Shown one piece after another: positions 44,203 through 52,136 of a stretch of DNA of 64,000 bases (positions are counted from its first letter, which is position 1; every line of letters starts with the position of its first letter). The notes under the pieces are model-generated. The model ran no database searches and had not been told where the DNA came from. It was given only the letters and a program-made list of their open reading frames with translations. The translations under genes and the position numbers were made by a program. Origin of the DNA: Solobacterium sp. (GTDB lineage Bacteria > Bacillota_I > Bacilli_A > Erysipelotrichales > Erysipelotrichaceae); NCBI GenBank assembly GCA_017543025.1, contig JAFYGX010000145.1, positions 1-64,000 on the forward strand, in the 5' to 3' direction.

Positions 44203-45558
44203 ATGGATAAGGATACAAGAATCTGTATTATCGGCGGAGGACCCGCAGGTCTTTCTGCCGGAATGTATCTTGAAAAGAAAGGATACGATAATTATACGAT
44301 CCTGGAGCGGAACGATCATGTCGGCGGCAAATGCAACAGCCCGCACTATAACGGAAGACGGTATGAGATGGGCGCGATCATGGGCGTGCCTTCTTACTAT
44401 GCCGTTCATGATGTGGAAACATTCTGCGGCATTACCCATGACGGACCGCAGCTGAGCCGCAGATACAAGGATGCCGAAGGAAATGTAATCGAACCGTTTG
44501 AACCGGCGAAGAATCTTCTGAAGATTCCGCATCTGATGAAGATGAAGCAGCAGGTTACAGAACTGGGACGCATTCTTGAGACAAAGTACAAGGGGTACGA
44601 TGTCAACGGACACCGCGGTGTTGCGCAGGGCCGGTATGAAGGCTTTGCCTGCACGCCGGAGCGCGAAGAAGTCAGCGGTACAAACGAGAATCTGAAGGAT
44701 CTTTCTATGCCGTTCAAAGACTGGTGTGAAATGAATCATGTTGAACTCATTCAGGATATCTGGGTCGGCCCGTTCACTTCATTCGGCTACGGTTATTTTG
44801 ATGAGATTCCGGCGGCCTATGTTCTGAAATATCTGGACTTCCAGACATGCATGAACTTCGTCCGGCTGAACCTCTGGACATGGAAGAACGGTACGCAGTA
44901 CATCTGGGAATGCCTGAATGAAAAACTGAAGAATCCGGCCCGGCTCTGTGCTTCGATTTCGAAGATCGAGCGGAAAGACGGAAAGGTATATGTGACCGTC
45001 AACGGGGAAACAGAGGAATACGACAAGCTGATTGTAACCGCTCCGCTGCAGTTCTTCCCGAACTATGCGGACGCAAGAGAAGATGAGAAGAAGTATTTCT
45101 CGAAGATTGAGTACGAGCGCTATGACGTGCTGGCAGTCGAGACAAGACCGGAAGATCATCCTGATATCTCCTACTATGTATTTGATAATATGACGCCGGA
45201 GCGCCTCGGGCATCTGATGGTTTATTACCGTCGCTGGAGAGATACGAAAGACCAGGTGATTACCACCTACGCCCTCCGCAAGCATAAAAACCGTGAGGAG
45301 ATCACCGTGGATGCGTGCCGCCAGATGGTTCTGGAAGACCTGCGCATCATGCGGAACCCGGCATCCAATGTCATCAATGAACAGAGCTGGTATTACTTCC
45401 CCCATGTCTTCTCGGAAGACTATGCGGCAGGCTGGTACGATGACGTTGAAGCAATGCAGGGTAAATACGATACCTACTATGCCGGTGAAATCATGTCATT
45501 CGGAGACATGGATGAAACCGCTGAGTATTCAAGAGAACTTGTTGAACGTTTCTTCTGA
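44203..45558 (+). CDS. FAD-dependent fatty acid (linoleate/PUFA) isomerase homologue
   Basis: A 451-residue flavoprotein of the amine oxidase/isomerase fold with FAD motif IIGGGPAGLSAGMYL (residues 9-23). Several blocks match, from memory, the Cutibacterium acnes polyunsaturated fatty acid isomerase (PAI), which makes trans-10,cis-12 conjugated linoleic acid: TILERNDHVGGKC, GRRYEMGAIMGVPSY, IPAAYVLKYLDFQT, RLGHLMVYYRRW, WYYFPHVFSEDYAAGWY and YAGEIMSFGDMDE. I infer the same type of double-bond isomerisation; the regiospecificity is unknown. The start at 44203 has a GGAGG site; the ATG at 44167 overlaps the -10. Upstream of a saturase-like gene and a reductase gene, after its own terminator. 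Confidence 0.85.
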   Translation: MDKDTRICIIGGGPAGLSAGMYLEKKGYDNYTILERNDHVGGKCNSPHYNGRRYEMGAIMGVPSYYAVHDVETFCGITHDGPQLSRRYKDAEGNVIEPFEPAKNLLKIPHLMKMKQQVTELGRILETKYKGYDVNGHRGVAQGRYEGFACTPEREEVSGTNENLKDLSMPFKDWCEMNHVELIQDIWVGPFTSFGYGYFDEIPAAYVLKYLDFQTCMNFVRLNLWTWKNGTQYIWECLNEKLKNPARLCASISKIERKDGKVYVTVNGETEEYDKLIVTAPLQFFPNYADAREDEKKYFSKIEYERYDVLAVETRPEDHPDISYYVFDNMTPERLGHLMVYYRRWRDTKDQVITTYALRKHKNREEITVDACRQMVLEDLRIMRNPASNVINEQSWYYFPHVFSEDYAAGWYDDVEAMQGKYDTYYAGEIMSFGDMDETAEYSRELVERFF

Positions 45559-45583
45559 GAAGCCTTCAGCGATCCGAAGATTG

Positions 45584-45624
45584 AAAGAACAGGTTCGGCC
45601 GGATGCGGCAGCCTGTTCTTTTTC
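45584..45624 (+). terminator. Terminator between isomerase-like and saturase-like genes
   Basis: Perfect 10-bp stem AAAGAACAGG (45584-45593) with CCTGTTCTTT (45612-45621), followed by a T-run. Some read-through is possible, as no strong promoter is visible before the next gene. Confidence 0.8.
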
Positions 45625-45680
45625 AGTCAGGACAGAATGCGTAAAAACAGATCCATAGCATCATGAGAAAGGATAATCCT

Positions 45681-47240
45681 ATGGCTTTTTACAGAGAACA
45701 TTACGATGTGATCGTGATCGGCGGTGCGCTTGCGGGCATGAGCTGCGCGATGCGGCTGGCTTCGGAAGGAAAATCAGTGCTGGTGCTTGAGCGCCATAAT
45801 CTTCCGGGCGGCTGTGCGACAAGCTTTGTGCGAAGCGGGATTGAAATGGAAGCGACCCTGCATGAGATGATGTCGCTTGGCCCGGCGGAGGAACCGCTCT
45901 ATATCCGGAAGTATCTGGATGAGATGAAGGTAGCGATTGACTGGCTCCGGGTTCCGGAAGCGTATGAACTGGTTTCGCCGGAAGATCAGATTGATATTGA
46001 ACTGCATGCCGGAAGGAGAGCGGACGGCACATGGGTCTGCGCAGATGAGATCGAAGCGCAGTATCCCGGCACCCGCCCGGAAGTCAACCGGCTGCTTGAG
46101 GTCTGCCGCAGCGTTTATGAATCCGTGCTGTATCTGAATGAGCATTCGCTGTCGAAGGCAGAGATGCTGATGAAACATGAAGCGCTGGTCAGAACAGCCG
46201 GCTATTCCGCAGAGGAAGTGCTGCATGCTGCGTTTCATCTTCCTGCACCGGTGAAAAAGATTCTCAGCGCATACTGGATTTACGTCGGGCAGCCGATGAG
46301 CACCCTGCCGTTTACAATCTATGCATTTCTGATGGCGGATTATATGATGGGCGGAAGTTATGTTGCGCGCGGCTTCTCTCATGAGATGGCCATGGCAATG
46401 CAGAACCGCTGTGAAGAACTCGGCGTGCAGTTTGAATACTGTCAGAACGTGGAGAAGATCCTGGTGGAAAACGGCCATGTTTACGGCGTCCGTACATCCC
46501 GCGGGGATGAGATTCATGCGCGGTATATCGCCTGTGCGCCATATCCGAATACCGTTTACGGAACCATGATCGAACCGCAGTCTGAAGTTCCGGTACAGGC
46601 AAGAAAGTACGCCAATGCGATGCCGATGTCCGTGACAAACTTTTCGGTTGTGCTTCTTCTGGATCAGAAACCGGAAGAGCTCAATATTCATTCCTATTCG
46701 GTCTTCTCCAGTGAAATTCCGTTTGATACGAATGTGTTCTGGGAACAGGGAAAACAGCCCGGGAACTGGAGCTATCTGACAGCGATCTGTCTGAATTACG
46801 CCAATCCGGATGCGGTGCCGGAAGGCATGACCAGTCTTTCGATCACCAACCTTCCGCTGCCGGAAGCGTTTGACCGGGTCAATGCGGATAATTATTACAG
46901 AATGAAGCGGAAGATCGCAAAGCAGATGATCGATACGGTGAGCAGACGGCTTGGCGTCAATCTTCTGAATCATATTCAGGAGATTGTGATTGAAACTCCG
47001 ATGACGATTGCCCGGTATACCGGAATGTATCAGGGCGGTATTTACGGTTACCAGCATTCGATGGTCAACTCTGTTGTCGGCCGGCTGGAAGATGTGGAAC
47101 GGGAACAGTACATCGGGGGTCTTGTGTGGTGTGCGAGCCATCAGCTTGTCGGAGACGGCATGGCGTGCAATATCAATAACGGAAAGATCGCTGCGACGAT
47201 GATCCTCGAACAGATGAAAAAGGAGGCGTCCGGAAAATGA
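45681..47240 (+). CDS. Retinol saturase/phytoene desaturase-like FAD oxidoreductase
   Basis: A 519-residue flavoprotein of the CrtI/RetSat-like group. FAD motif VIVIGGALAGMSCAMRL (about residues 10-26), then ERHNLPGGCATSF (about 36-48), and a C-terminal FAD-closing block (GGLVWCASHQLVGDGMACNI). Family members desaturate or saturate conjugated polyenes. Next to a linoleate isomerase homologue and a reductase, reduction of a conjugated fatty acid is a reasonable inference. The ATG at 45681 has a GAAAGGA site with 8-nt spacing; an in-frame ATG at 45663 lies inside that site. It overlaps the next gene by 4 bp (ATGA). Confidence 0.83.
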   Translation: MAFYREHYDVIVIGGALAGMSCAMRLASEGKSVLVLERHNLPGGCATSFVRSGIEMEATLHEMMSLGPAEEPLYIRKYLDEMKVAIDWLRVPEAYELVSPEDQIDIELHAGRRADGTWVCADEIEAQYPGTRPEVNRLLEVCRSVYESVLYLNEHSLSKAEMLMKHEALVRTAGYSAEEVLHAAFHLPAPVKKILSAYWIYVGQPMSTLPFTIYAFLMADYMMGGSYVARGFSHEMAMAMQNRCEELGVQFEYCQNVEKILVENGHVYGVRTSRGDEIHARYIACAPYPNTVYGTMIEPQSEVPVQARKYANAMPMSVTNFSVVLLLDQKPEELNIHSYSVFSSEIPFDTNVFWEQGKQPGNWSYLTAICLNYANPDAVPEGMTSLSITNLPLPEAFDRVNADNYYRMKRKIAKQMIDTVSRRLGVNLLNHIQEIVIETPMTIARYTGMYQGGIYGYQHSMVNSVVGRLEDVEREQYIGGLVWCASHQLVGDGMACNINNGKIAATMILEQMKKEASGK

Positions 47241-48424
47241 AAGTCCATGGATTTTTCAGAGATGTACTCGGCGCAAACCGCGTCATTGACGCAAGACGGA
47301 AGCTGATTGAAAGCGGCAGCCCGGAGAACCTTTACCACGACCATATCAAGGAGATTGCGCAGGAACTGCATCCGGAATCGACCAGAGTCAGGGTGACGAA
47401 GGCGGAGAATGTTTCGCCGACTGCCAGACGGTTTACGTTTGAGGCAGCAGAAGGAGAACTCCTTCCGCCGTTTCAGGCAGGACAATATGTCAGTCTTGAT
47501 CTGGAAATTAACGGAACCGTGACTACGCGCCCGTATTCGATCTGCAGCGCGCCGTTTGAAGCGCGCGGTGATGACCATCCGTTCTTTCAGATTACGGTGC
47601 GAAACGGAAAACCGGAAACCGGATTTGCGGCAAACTGGCTGTATGCCAATGTGAAGCAGGGAGATATCTTTACTGCTCATCTGCCGTTCGGCGAATTTTA
47701 CTATGAACCCCTGCGGGATTCCAAAACCGTGGTGGCGCTTGCGGGAGGCAGCGGCATTACGCCGTTCTGCTCGATGGCAAAGGAAATCGCGCATGGCACG
47801 CTGGACATGGATCTTACGATTCTGTATGGTTCGGTTTCGCCGAAGGATATCATTCTGGAAGATACGCTGAAGTCTGTTCGCAGCGACCGCGTTCGTCTGA
47901 TCAATGTCATCAGCGGGGATGAACCGTATGAAGGAGAACGGGGACTGCTTTCGAAGGAGCTGATCCGGAAGTATTCGGGTGAGGATACGACATACTTCGT
48001 ATGCGGACCGCTTCCGATGTATCGCTATGTGAAACAGCAGCTGGAACAGCTGAACGTGCCGGCCAGGCGCATCCGGATGGAAGTGTTCGGCGCACCTCGT
48101 GATGTCAGACAGGCAGAAGGCTATCCGAAGGAGCAGAAGCCTGAAATCTTCCGGCTGACGGTGCTTCGCGGCATTCAGGAAGATGTGATAGAAATGCGCT
48201 CAGAAGAGCCGATCATGATCGCACTGGAACGGGCGGGGATTCCCGGCCGCAGCAGATGCCGCTCCGGAGCCTGCGGGTACTGCCGCGCCAAACTCATCAG
48301 CGGAGAGGTATTTGTACCGGCGGACGGCGATGGCAGAAGACGGGCGGATAAGCAGTTCGGCTATATTCATGCCTGCAGCAGCTGGCCGCTCAGCGACTGC
48401 ACGATACGGATTCCGATTCTGTAA
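47237..48424 (+). CDS. Flavin/[2Fe-2S] NAD(P)H oxidoreductase (ferredoxin reductase type)
   Basis: A 395-residue electron-transfer protein. Residues about 50-160 form a ferredoxin-reductase FAD domain with TRPYSICSAP. Residues 160-290 form the NAD(P) domain with ALAGGSGITPFCSMAKEI and YFVCGPLPMY. Residues about 305-395 form a plant-type ferredoxin with the C-x4-C-x2-C motif in RCRSGACGYC and a fourth cysteine in HACSSW. The design resembles reductase components of oxygenases and hydroxylases, yet here the start overlaps the saturase-like gene (ATGA), so it most likely delivers NAD(P)H electrons to that flavoprotein. A terminator follows. Confidence 0.9.
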   Translation: MKVHGFFRDVLGANRVIDARRKLIESGSPENLYHDHIKEIAQELHPESTRVRVTKAENVSPTARRFTFEAAEGELLPPFQAGQYVSLDLEINGTVTTRPYSICSAPFEARGDDHPFFQITVRNGKPETGFAANWLYANVKQGDIFTAHLPFGEFYYEPLRDSKTVVALAGGSGITPFCSMAKEIAHGTLDMDLTILYGSVSPKDIILEDTLKSVRSDRVRLINVISGDEPYEGERGLLSKELIRKYSGEDTTYFVCGPLPMYRYVKQQLEQLNVPARRIRMEVFGAPRDVRQAEGYPKEQKPEIFRLTVLRGIQEDVIEMRSEEPIMIALERAGIPGRSRCRSGACGYCRAKLISGEVFVPADGDGRRRADKQFGYIHACSSWPLSDCTIRIPIL

Positions 48425-48454
48425 GCAGAATTGGCGCAGTAAACAGATGATCAG

Positions 48455-48487
48455 AAGAACACGGCTGTAAGCGCTGTGTTCTTTTTA
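48455..48487 (+). terminator. Terminator of the saturase/reductase operon
   Basis: Stem AAGAACAC (48455-48462) with GTGTTCTT (48476-48483), extended inward by partial pairing, followed by TTTTT. Confidence 0.85.
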
Positions 48488-49179
48488 CCCTCAGCTGATT
48501 CTGCGAAACCGGCTTCCGGACAGAAAATCCGGACATTCTGATTTTTCATGCGGATGTTTTCTGTGATGAAATAAGCACACTTGTGGCAGGAAACGGATTT
48601 TGTAATATGCTATGAAGCTGATGCCTGTCCTGCAGAGGCAAAAGCAAAAACAGGAAAATGCAGATTATGCATAACTGTTATGAAGCACCCTGAGCATTGC
48701 GGCCTGACAAAGTTTATAAAACCGGAGATTATGACATTGGTGAGACAGGTGATATTCTCGCTCTGCCGCACTATCCTGTCTTTCTGTTCGGATGCAGAAC
48801 AGATTTGATTGAGATGAGTCGAAACGCTGCCTGATCGACAATATCATGATGAAAAATATCTTTGAGGCCGATCAGGATCGGGCTGTACGGGAGTGCGTGT
48901 TATCCATGGCTGCGCAGTATCGCCGGTTTAATGCCCGTCCGATGTCAATCACAGAGGTTATGACAATCATTCAGACAACATGCACGCGTATTAAATTGAA
49001 TGGACTGAGTCGCTGATTTGCATATAAGTCCTTTCGTATCGCTGCAGAGGAAGTGCGGTATGATAAGATGGCATTTGCATGAGAGATATGCATCAGCGAC
49101 GGAAACAGTGTCAGGCACAGCTGTTTTGCACAGAAACAGAATGGAAAGGAATCGCGGGAATGCCTGCCCGAAAAGAAAA
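48488..49179. other. Intergenic region with possible gene remnants
   Basis: About 690 bp with little coding character. A Cys-rich 75-codon frame (48581-48808) has no ribosome binding site and no recognisable motif. A 56-codon frame at 48846-49016 looks more protein-like and is listed separately. A TATGAT hexamer at 49059-49064 may belong to the NUDIX gene promoter. Confidence 0.4.
48846..49016 (+). CDS. Possible small protein or gene remnant, 56 residues
   Basis: Begins MMKNIFEADQDRAVRECVLS and continues as an amphipathic, helix-like sequence (AAQYRRFNARPMSITEVMTI). In-frame codons extend upstream to 48813 without a start, so it may be the tail of a decayed gene. No clear ribosome binding site and no family recognised. 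Confidence 0.3.
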   Translation: MMKNIFEADQDRAVRECVLSMAAQYRRFNARPMSITEVMTIIQTTCTRIKLNGLSR

Positions 49180-49752
49180 ATGGAAATGAAACCGGAAAAA
49201 CTTACAGAGCTTGAAGAGAAAACCGTTCGTCAGGAGACGGTCTATGACGGACATATCATCAAGGTGCGGCTGGACGAAGCAGAGCTGCCCGATGGCCAGC
49301 ATGCGGCGCGGGAAGTAGTTGTTCACCCGGGAGGCGTCGGAATTGCACTGGAAGATGAAGAAGGAAAATTCACATTTGTAACACAGTGGCGGTATGGCCA
49401 GCAGATGGCGATGCTGGAATACCCGGCCGGAAAAAAGGAACCCGGAGAAGACCCTCTTACAACCGCAAAGCGTGAGATCGTGGAAGAAACCGGTTATGAA
49501 GGAACAGGGTTTGTCCGCCTCGGCTCGCTGGTACCGACACCTGCCTATGACAGTGAAGTAATTGAACTGTATTATGCAAAGCAGGGGAACTATGTCGGTC
49601 AGCATCTGGATGCGGATGAGAATATCAATCTGAAGAAACTGACGCTCGATGAAATTACAGAGCTGATTGTCAGCGGCGAAGTGACCGATGCCAAGACGGT
49701 TGCCATGACCTTTCTGATCAGAGAGTTCAGACAGCGGGGGATGATTGAATGA
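49180..49752 (+). CDS. NUDIX hydrolase, probable ADP-ribose pyrophosphatase
   Basis: A 190-residue NUDIX enzyme. The Nudix box spans residues 84-106, with Glu90, Arg98-Glu99 and Glu102-Glu103 all present, preceded by the ADPRase-type block VVVHPGGVGIALEDEEGK and followed by PTPAYDSEVIELYYA. It probably cleaves ADP-ribose to AMP and ribose-5-phosphate. The start is uncertain: 49180 gives normal family length but has only a weak AAAAGAAA stretch upstream. Codons from 49018 lack family character. mtnN follows after 48 bp. Confidence 0.9.
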   Translation: MEMKPEKLTELEEKTVRQETVYDGHIIKVRLDEAELPDGQHAAREVVVHPGGVGIALEDEEGKFTFVTQWRYGQQMAMLEYPAGKKEPGEDPLTTAKREIVEETGYEGTGFVRLGSLVPTPAYDSEVIELYYAKQGNYVGQHLDADENINLKKLTLDEITELIVSGEVTDAKTVAMTFLIREFRQRGMIE

Positions 49753-49800
49753 ACGGATGCACTGATCGTACAGAATATCGCATCGGAAAGAGGAGGATAC

Positions 49801-50505
49801 ATGCATAACTATAAAATCGGAATCATTGGCGCAATGGCGCCGGAAGTAGCGATTCTTCATGACCGCATGAATGTGGAGTCGGAAACGGAAAAAGCCGGAA
49901 TGAAATTCTGGCAGGGAACAATCGGTACGAAAGATATCGTTCTGGTTCAGAGCGGAATCGGAAAAGTCAACGCTGCGGTATGCGCGCAGATTCTGATTGA
50001 CTGCTTTGAAGTGACCCACATTCTGAATACCGGAATTGCCGGTTCGCTGAATGATGCGCTCAATATCGGAGACATTGTGATTTCAACCGATGCGGTGCTG
50101 CATGATTTTGATATCACTGCGTTCGGGTATGCCAAGGGTGAGGTGCCGGGAATCGGAAGTGCCTCGTTCAGAGCCGATGAGACATTCCGGGCGAAAGCAG
50201 TGGAGGCCGCAAAGGCAGCTGCTCCGGATATTCAGGTGTTTGAAGGGAGAATTGTGACCGGAGATCAGTTCATCAGCTCCCAGGCGAGGAAGGAAGCCAT
50301 CATCGCGGATTTTGGCGGTATGTGCACAGAGATGGAGGGCGGTGCGATTGCGCAGACCGCCTGGATCAATCACATTCCGTTTGTGATCATCCGGGCGATT
50401 TCTGATAACGCCAATGATACGGCCCATCGGGATTATGCGGAGATTGAAGCGGAAGCTGCCGCACACAGCGCAGCGATCACTGCACGGATTCTTGAACTGA
50501 TGTGA
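49801..50505 (+). CDS. mtnN: 5'-Methylthioadenosine/S-adenosylhomocysteine nucleosidase
   Basis: A 234-residue enzyme that removes adenine from methylthioadenosine and S-adenosylhomocysteine, recycling SAM by-products; its product S-ribosylhomocysteine feeds LuxS, also encoded in this window. Conserved blocks are KIGIIGAMAPEVAIL (start), SGIGKVNAA (Glu/Ser pocket region), GIAGSLND and the catalytic end ISDNANDTAHRDY with the active-site aspartate. Normal length. Ribosome binding site GAGGAGG. A terminator follows. Confidence 0.96.
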   Translation: MHNYKIGIIGAMAPEVAILHDRMNVESETEKAGMKFWQGTIGTKDIVLVQSGIGKVNAAVCAQILIDCFEVTHILNTGIAGSLNDALNIGDIVISTDAVLHDFDITAFGYAKGEVPGIGSASFRADETFRAKAVEAAKAAAPDIQVFEGRIVTGDQFISSQARKEAIIADFGGMCTEMEGGAIAQTAWINHIPFVIIRAISDNANDTAHRDYAEIEAEAAAHSAAITARILELM

Positions 50506-50510
50506 CGGAG

Positions 50511-50536
50511 ACGCCTCTGCAGCAGGGGCGTTTTTT
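50511..50536 (+). terminator. Terminator of mtnN
   Basis: Stem ACGCCTCTG/CAGGGGCGT around a short loop, with one wobble pair, followed by TTTTTT. Confidence 0.8.
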
Positions 50537-50584
50537 GTTTTCGGCGCAGGCGGAAGTGCGCCTGTACGTAATGCAAAAACCCGT

Positions 50585-50590
50585 TATAAT
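50585..50590 (+). promoter_or_regulatory. -10 element of the queuosine-precursor transporter gene
   Basis: Consensus TATAAT, about 20 nt upstream of the riboswitch-like stem. No good -35 is visible at 17 nt. Confidence 0.5.
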
Positions 50591-50610
50591 AGGAACTGCG
50601 GTTTTTCCGC

Positions 50611-50650
50611 CGTCGGTAGCGGCTACCCGACGTATACCTAAAATAAGGAG
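50611..50650 (+). promoter_or_regulatory. Probable preQ1-I riboswitch
   Basis: A 6-bp stem CGTCGG/CCGACG (50611-50616 with 50627-50632) encloses a 10-nt loop containing TAGCGGCTAC. An A-rich tail TACCTAAAATAAGGAG follows, with CTA able to pair with TAG of the loop. This is the compact H-type pseudoknot plan of preQ1-I riboswitches, placed so that the ribosome binding site AAGGAG is in the tail. A QueT-type transporter gene follows. Ligand binding should close the site and reduce translation. Two GTATAC hexamers flank the ribosome binding site and could form an alternative hairpin. Confidence 0.65.
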
Positions 50651-50659
50651 TATGTATAC

Positions 50660-51160
50660 ATGACACTGAAACGTTTAACCAGAATTGCAATGGTGGCGGC
50701 GATCTATGCGGTCCTGTCCATTGCCCTTGCCCCGCTTTCCTACGGGCCGATTCAGATCCGCTTCTCGGAAGCGCTGACGATGCTGCCGCTGATCTGGCAG
50801 CCGGCAATTCCGGCGCTTACCATCGGATGCTTTATTACAAATCTGGTCGGCACAGCAATGGGGGCGACCGGGGCGATTGACATTGTTTTCGGAACGCTGG
50901 CGACGTTCCTTGCGGCGGTATGTACCTATAAGCTGAGAGATGTAAAAACATTCGGGATTCCGTTCGCATCGATTCTGATGCCGGTTCTGTTTAACGGAGT
51001 CATTATCGGACTGGAACTCGGATGGATGCTGAGTCCGGATCAGATGTGGAAGATGTCGGTTATTTACGGGCTTCAGGTGGCAGCCGGAGAACTGGTTGCT
51101 GTGGTGATCGGTTATGTTCTGGTGGAACAGCTGGAGAAAACAGATCTGTTTAAGGAGTGA
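50660..51160 (+). CDS. queT: QueT-family transporter (queuosine precursor uptake)
   Basis: A 166-residue membrane protein with five to six hydrophobic segments, related to ECF-transporter S components. Diagnostic blocks are APLSYGPIQIRFSEALTMLP and FITNLVGTAMGATGAIDIVF. S components bind the vitamin-like precursor (preQ1 or similar) and use a shared energising module encoded elsewhere. The preQ1-like leader upstream supports the assignment. The carboxypeptidase gene follows after 6 bp, probably in the same operon but functionally unrelated. Confidence 0.9.
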   Translation: MTLKRLTRIAMVAAIYAVLSIALAPLSYGPIQIRFSEALTMLPLIWQPAIPALTIGCFITNLVGTAMGATGAIDIVFGTLATFLAAVCTYKLRDVKTFGIPFASILMPVLFNGVIIGLELGWMLSPDQMWKMSVIYGLQVAAGELVAVVIGYVLVEQLEKTDLFKE

Positions 51161-51166
51161 TTTCAT

Positions 51167-51961
51167 ATGAAATATGTGCTTTCTGCACTGCTTGTTGTAC
51201 TGGTGGCGCTGCTTGCCGTCAGTTCCTATCTGACCTTCTTTTCAAAACCGAAAGCAGAAGACAGTCAGATACCGGAACCGGAACCGGAAACAGAAGCTCC
51301 GGAGAGTTCAGCTGAGCCGGAGCCGACCGTAACGCCGGAACCTGAGCCGACGATTGATCCTGCGGTATTCACCGATACCGGCAGCCTGCTTGTTGTCGCC
51401 AATAAAAAACACAAGCTTCCGGACGGTTACGTGCCGGCCGATCTTGTATCTCCTTCCATCGCACAGACAGCCGCATGTACGATGCGGGAACCGGCCGCAC
51501 AGGCAATTGCAGAAATGGCGCAGGCAGCAGCCGCGGAAGGCGTGACACTGATGATCTCCTCTGCATACCGGGGAGAGGATTATCAGCGGCAGCTGTATAA
51601 CGGATATGTCGCAAGCTATGGTGCGGAAACGGCTGATACAATCAGTTCACGGCCGGGTTATTCCGATCATCAGACCGGACTTGCGGCAGACTTTGTGGAG
51701 GTTGACGGTTCGCTGAACGGCATCAACTTCAATCAGAAGTTTGAAGAGACCGAAAGCGGCAAGTGGCTTCGCACCCATGCGCATGAGTACGGATTTATCA
51801 TGCGCTATCCGAAGGGAAAACAGGAGATTACGGGTTATGCCTATGAACCATGGCATTTCCGCTATATCGGAATCGAAGACGCAACAGCTGTTTACAATGT
51901 GGATGAATTCGAATCGTTTGAGGAATTCTTCGGCGTAGAAGGCGGCGATTATGCAGGCTGA
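51167..51961 (+). CDS. D-alanyl-D-alanine carboxypeptidase, VanY/DacB-like (M15B)
   Basis: A 264-residue cell-wall enzyme that trims the terminal D-Ala from peptidoglycan stem peptides. An N-terminal membrane anchor or signal (residues 4-24) is followed by a Glu/Pro/Thr-rich linker (28-70). The M15 catalytic domain (about 85-245) has SSAYRGEDYQRQLYN, the zinc motif SDHQTGLAADF (S-x-H-x6-D) and EPWHFRYI with the second zinc histidine. It faces the outside of the membrane. The 3' end overlaps a possible small gene by 11 bp. Confidence 0.93.
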   Translation: MKYVLSALLVVLVALLAVSSYLTFFSKPKAEDSQIPEPEPETEAPESSAEPEPTVTPEPEPTIDPAVFTDTGSLLVVANKKHKLPDGYVPADLVSPSIAQTAACTMREPAAQAIAEMAQAAAAEGVTLMISSAYRGEDYQRQLYNGYVASYGAETADTISSRPGYSDHQTGLAADFVEVDGSLNGINFNQKFEETESGKWLRTHAHEYGFIMRYPKGKQEITGYAYEPWHFRYIGIEDATAVYNVDEFESFEEFFGVEGGDYAG

Positions 51962-52136
51962 GCTCTGGAAACAGGGCTTTTTACATGGGCTTGCGGATAA
52001 GGAATCTCAGGTACGTGACTACAGCTCTGCAGTCCTGCGGTTTTTGGCTGTGTATTTTGCTTTGAACGGCGAAGAGGCAGAGGTTCGCATGTGGCAAAGG
52101 AAATTCTGCTGGGGTAAGATGGTAATGCGCTTATGA
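51951..52136 (+). CDS. Possible 61-residue small protein between carboxypeptidase and DUF624 genes
   Basis: The frame overlaps the upstream gene by 11 bp and the downstream gene by an ATGA junction, as in translationally coupled operons. The product (MQAELWKQGFLHGLADKE at the start, ending WGKMVMRL) is amphipathic and matches no family I know. The ribosome binding site is weak (GAAGG). It fills what would otherwise be a 171-bp gap. It could equally be non-coding leader for the DUF624 gene. Confidence 0.4.
   Translation: MQAELWKQGFLHGLADKESQVRDYSSAVLRFLAVYFALNGEEAEVRMWQRKFCWGKMVMRL

Noticed and set aside
45774..47141. 455-codon antisense frame across the saturase-like gene
   Set aside because: Shadow of the CrtI/RetSat-like gene; no ribosome binding site or motif.
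48581..48808. 75-codon Cys-rich frame
   Set aside because: No ribosome binding site, no motif spacing typical of metal sites, and unlike its neighbours in codon use.
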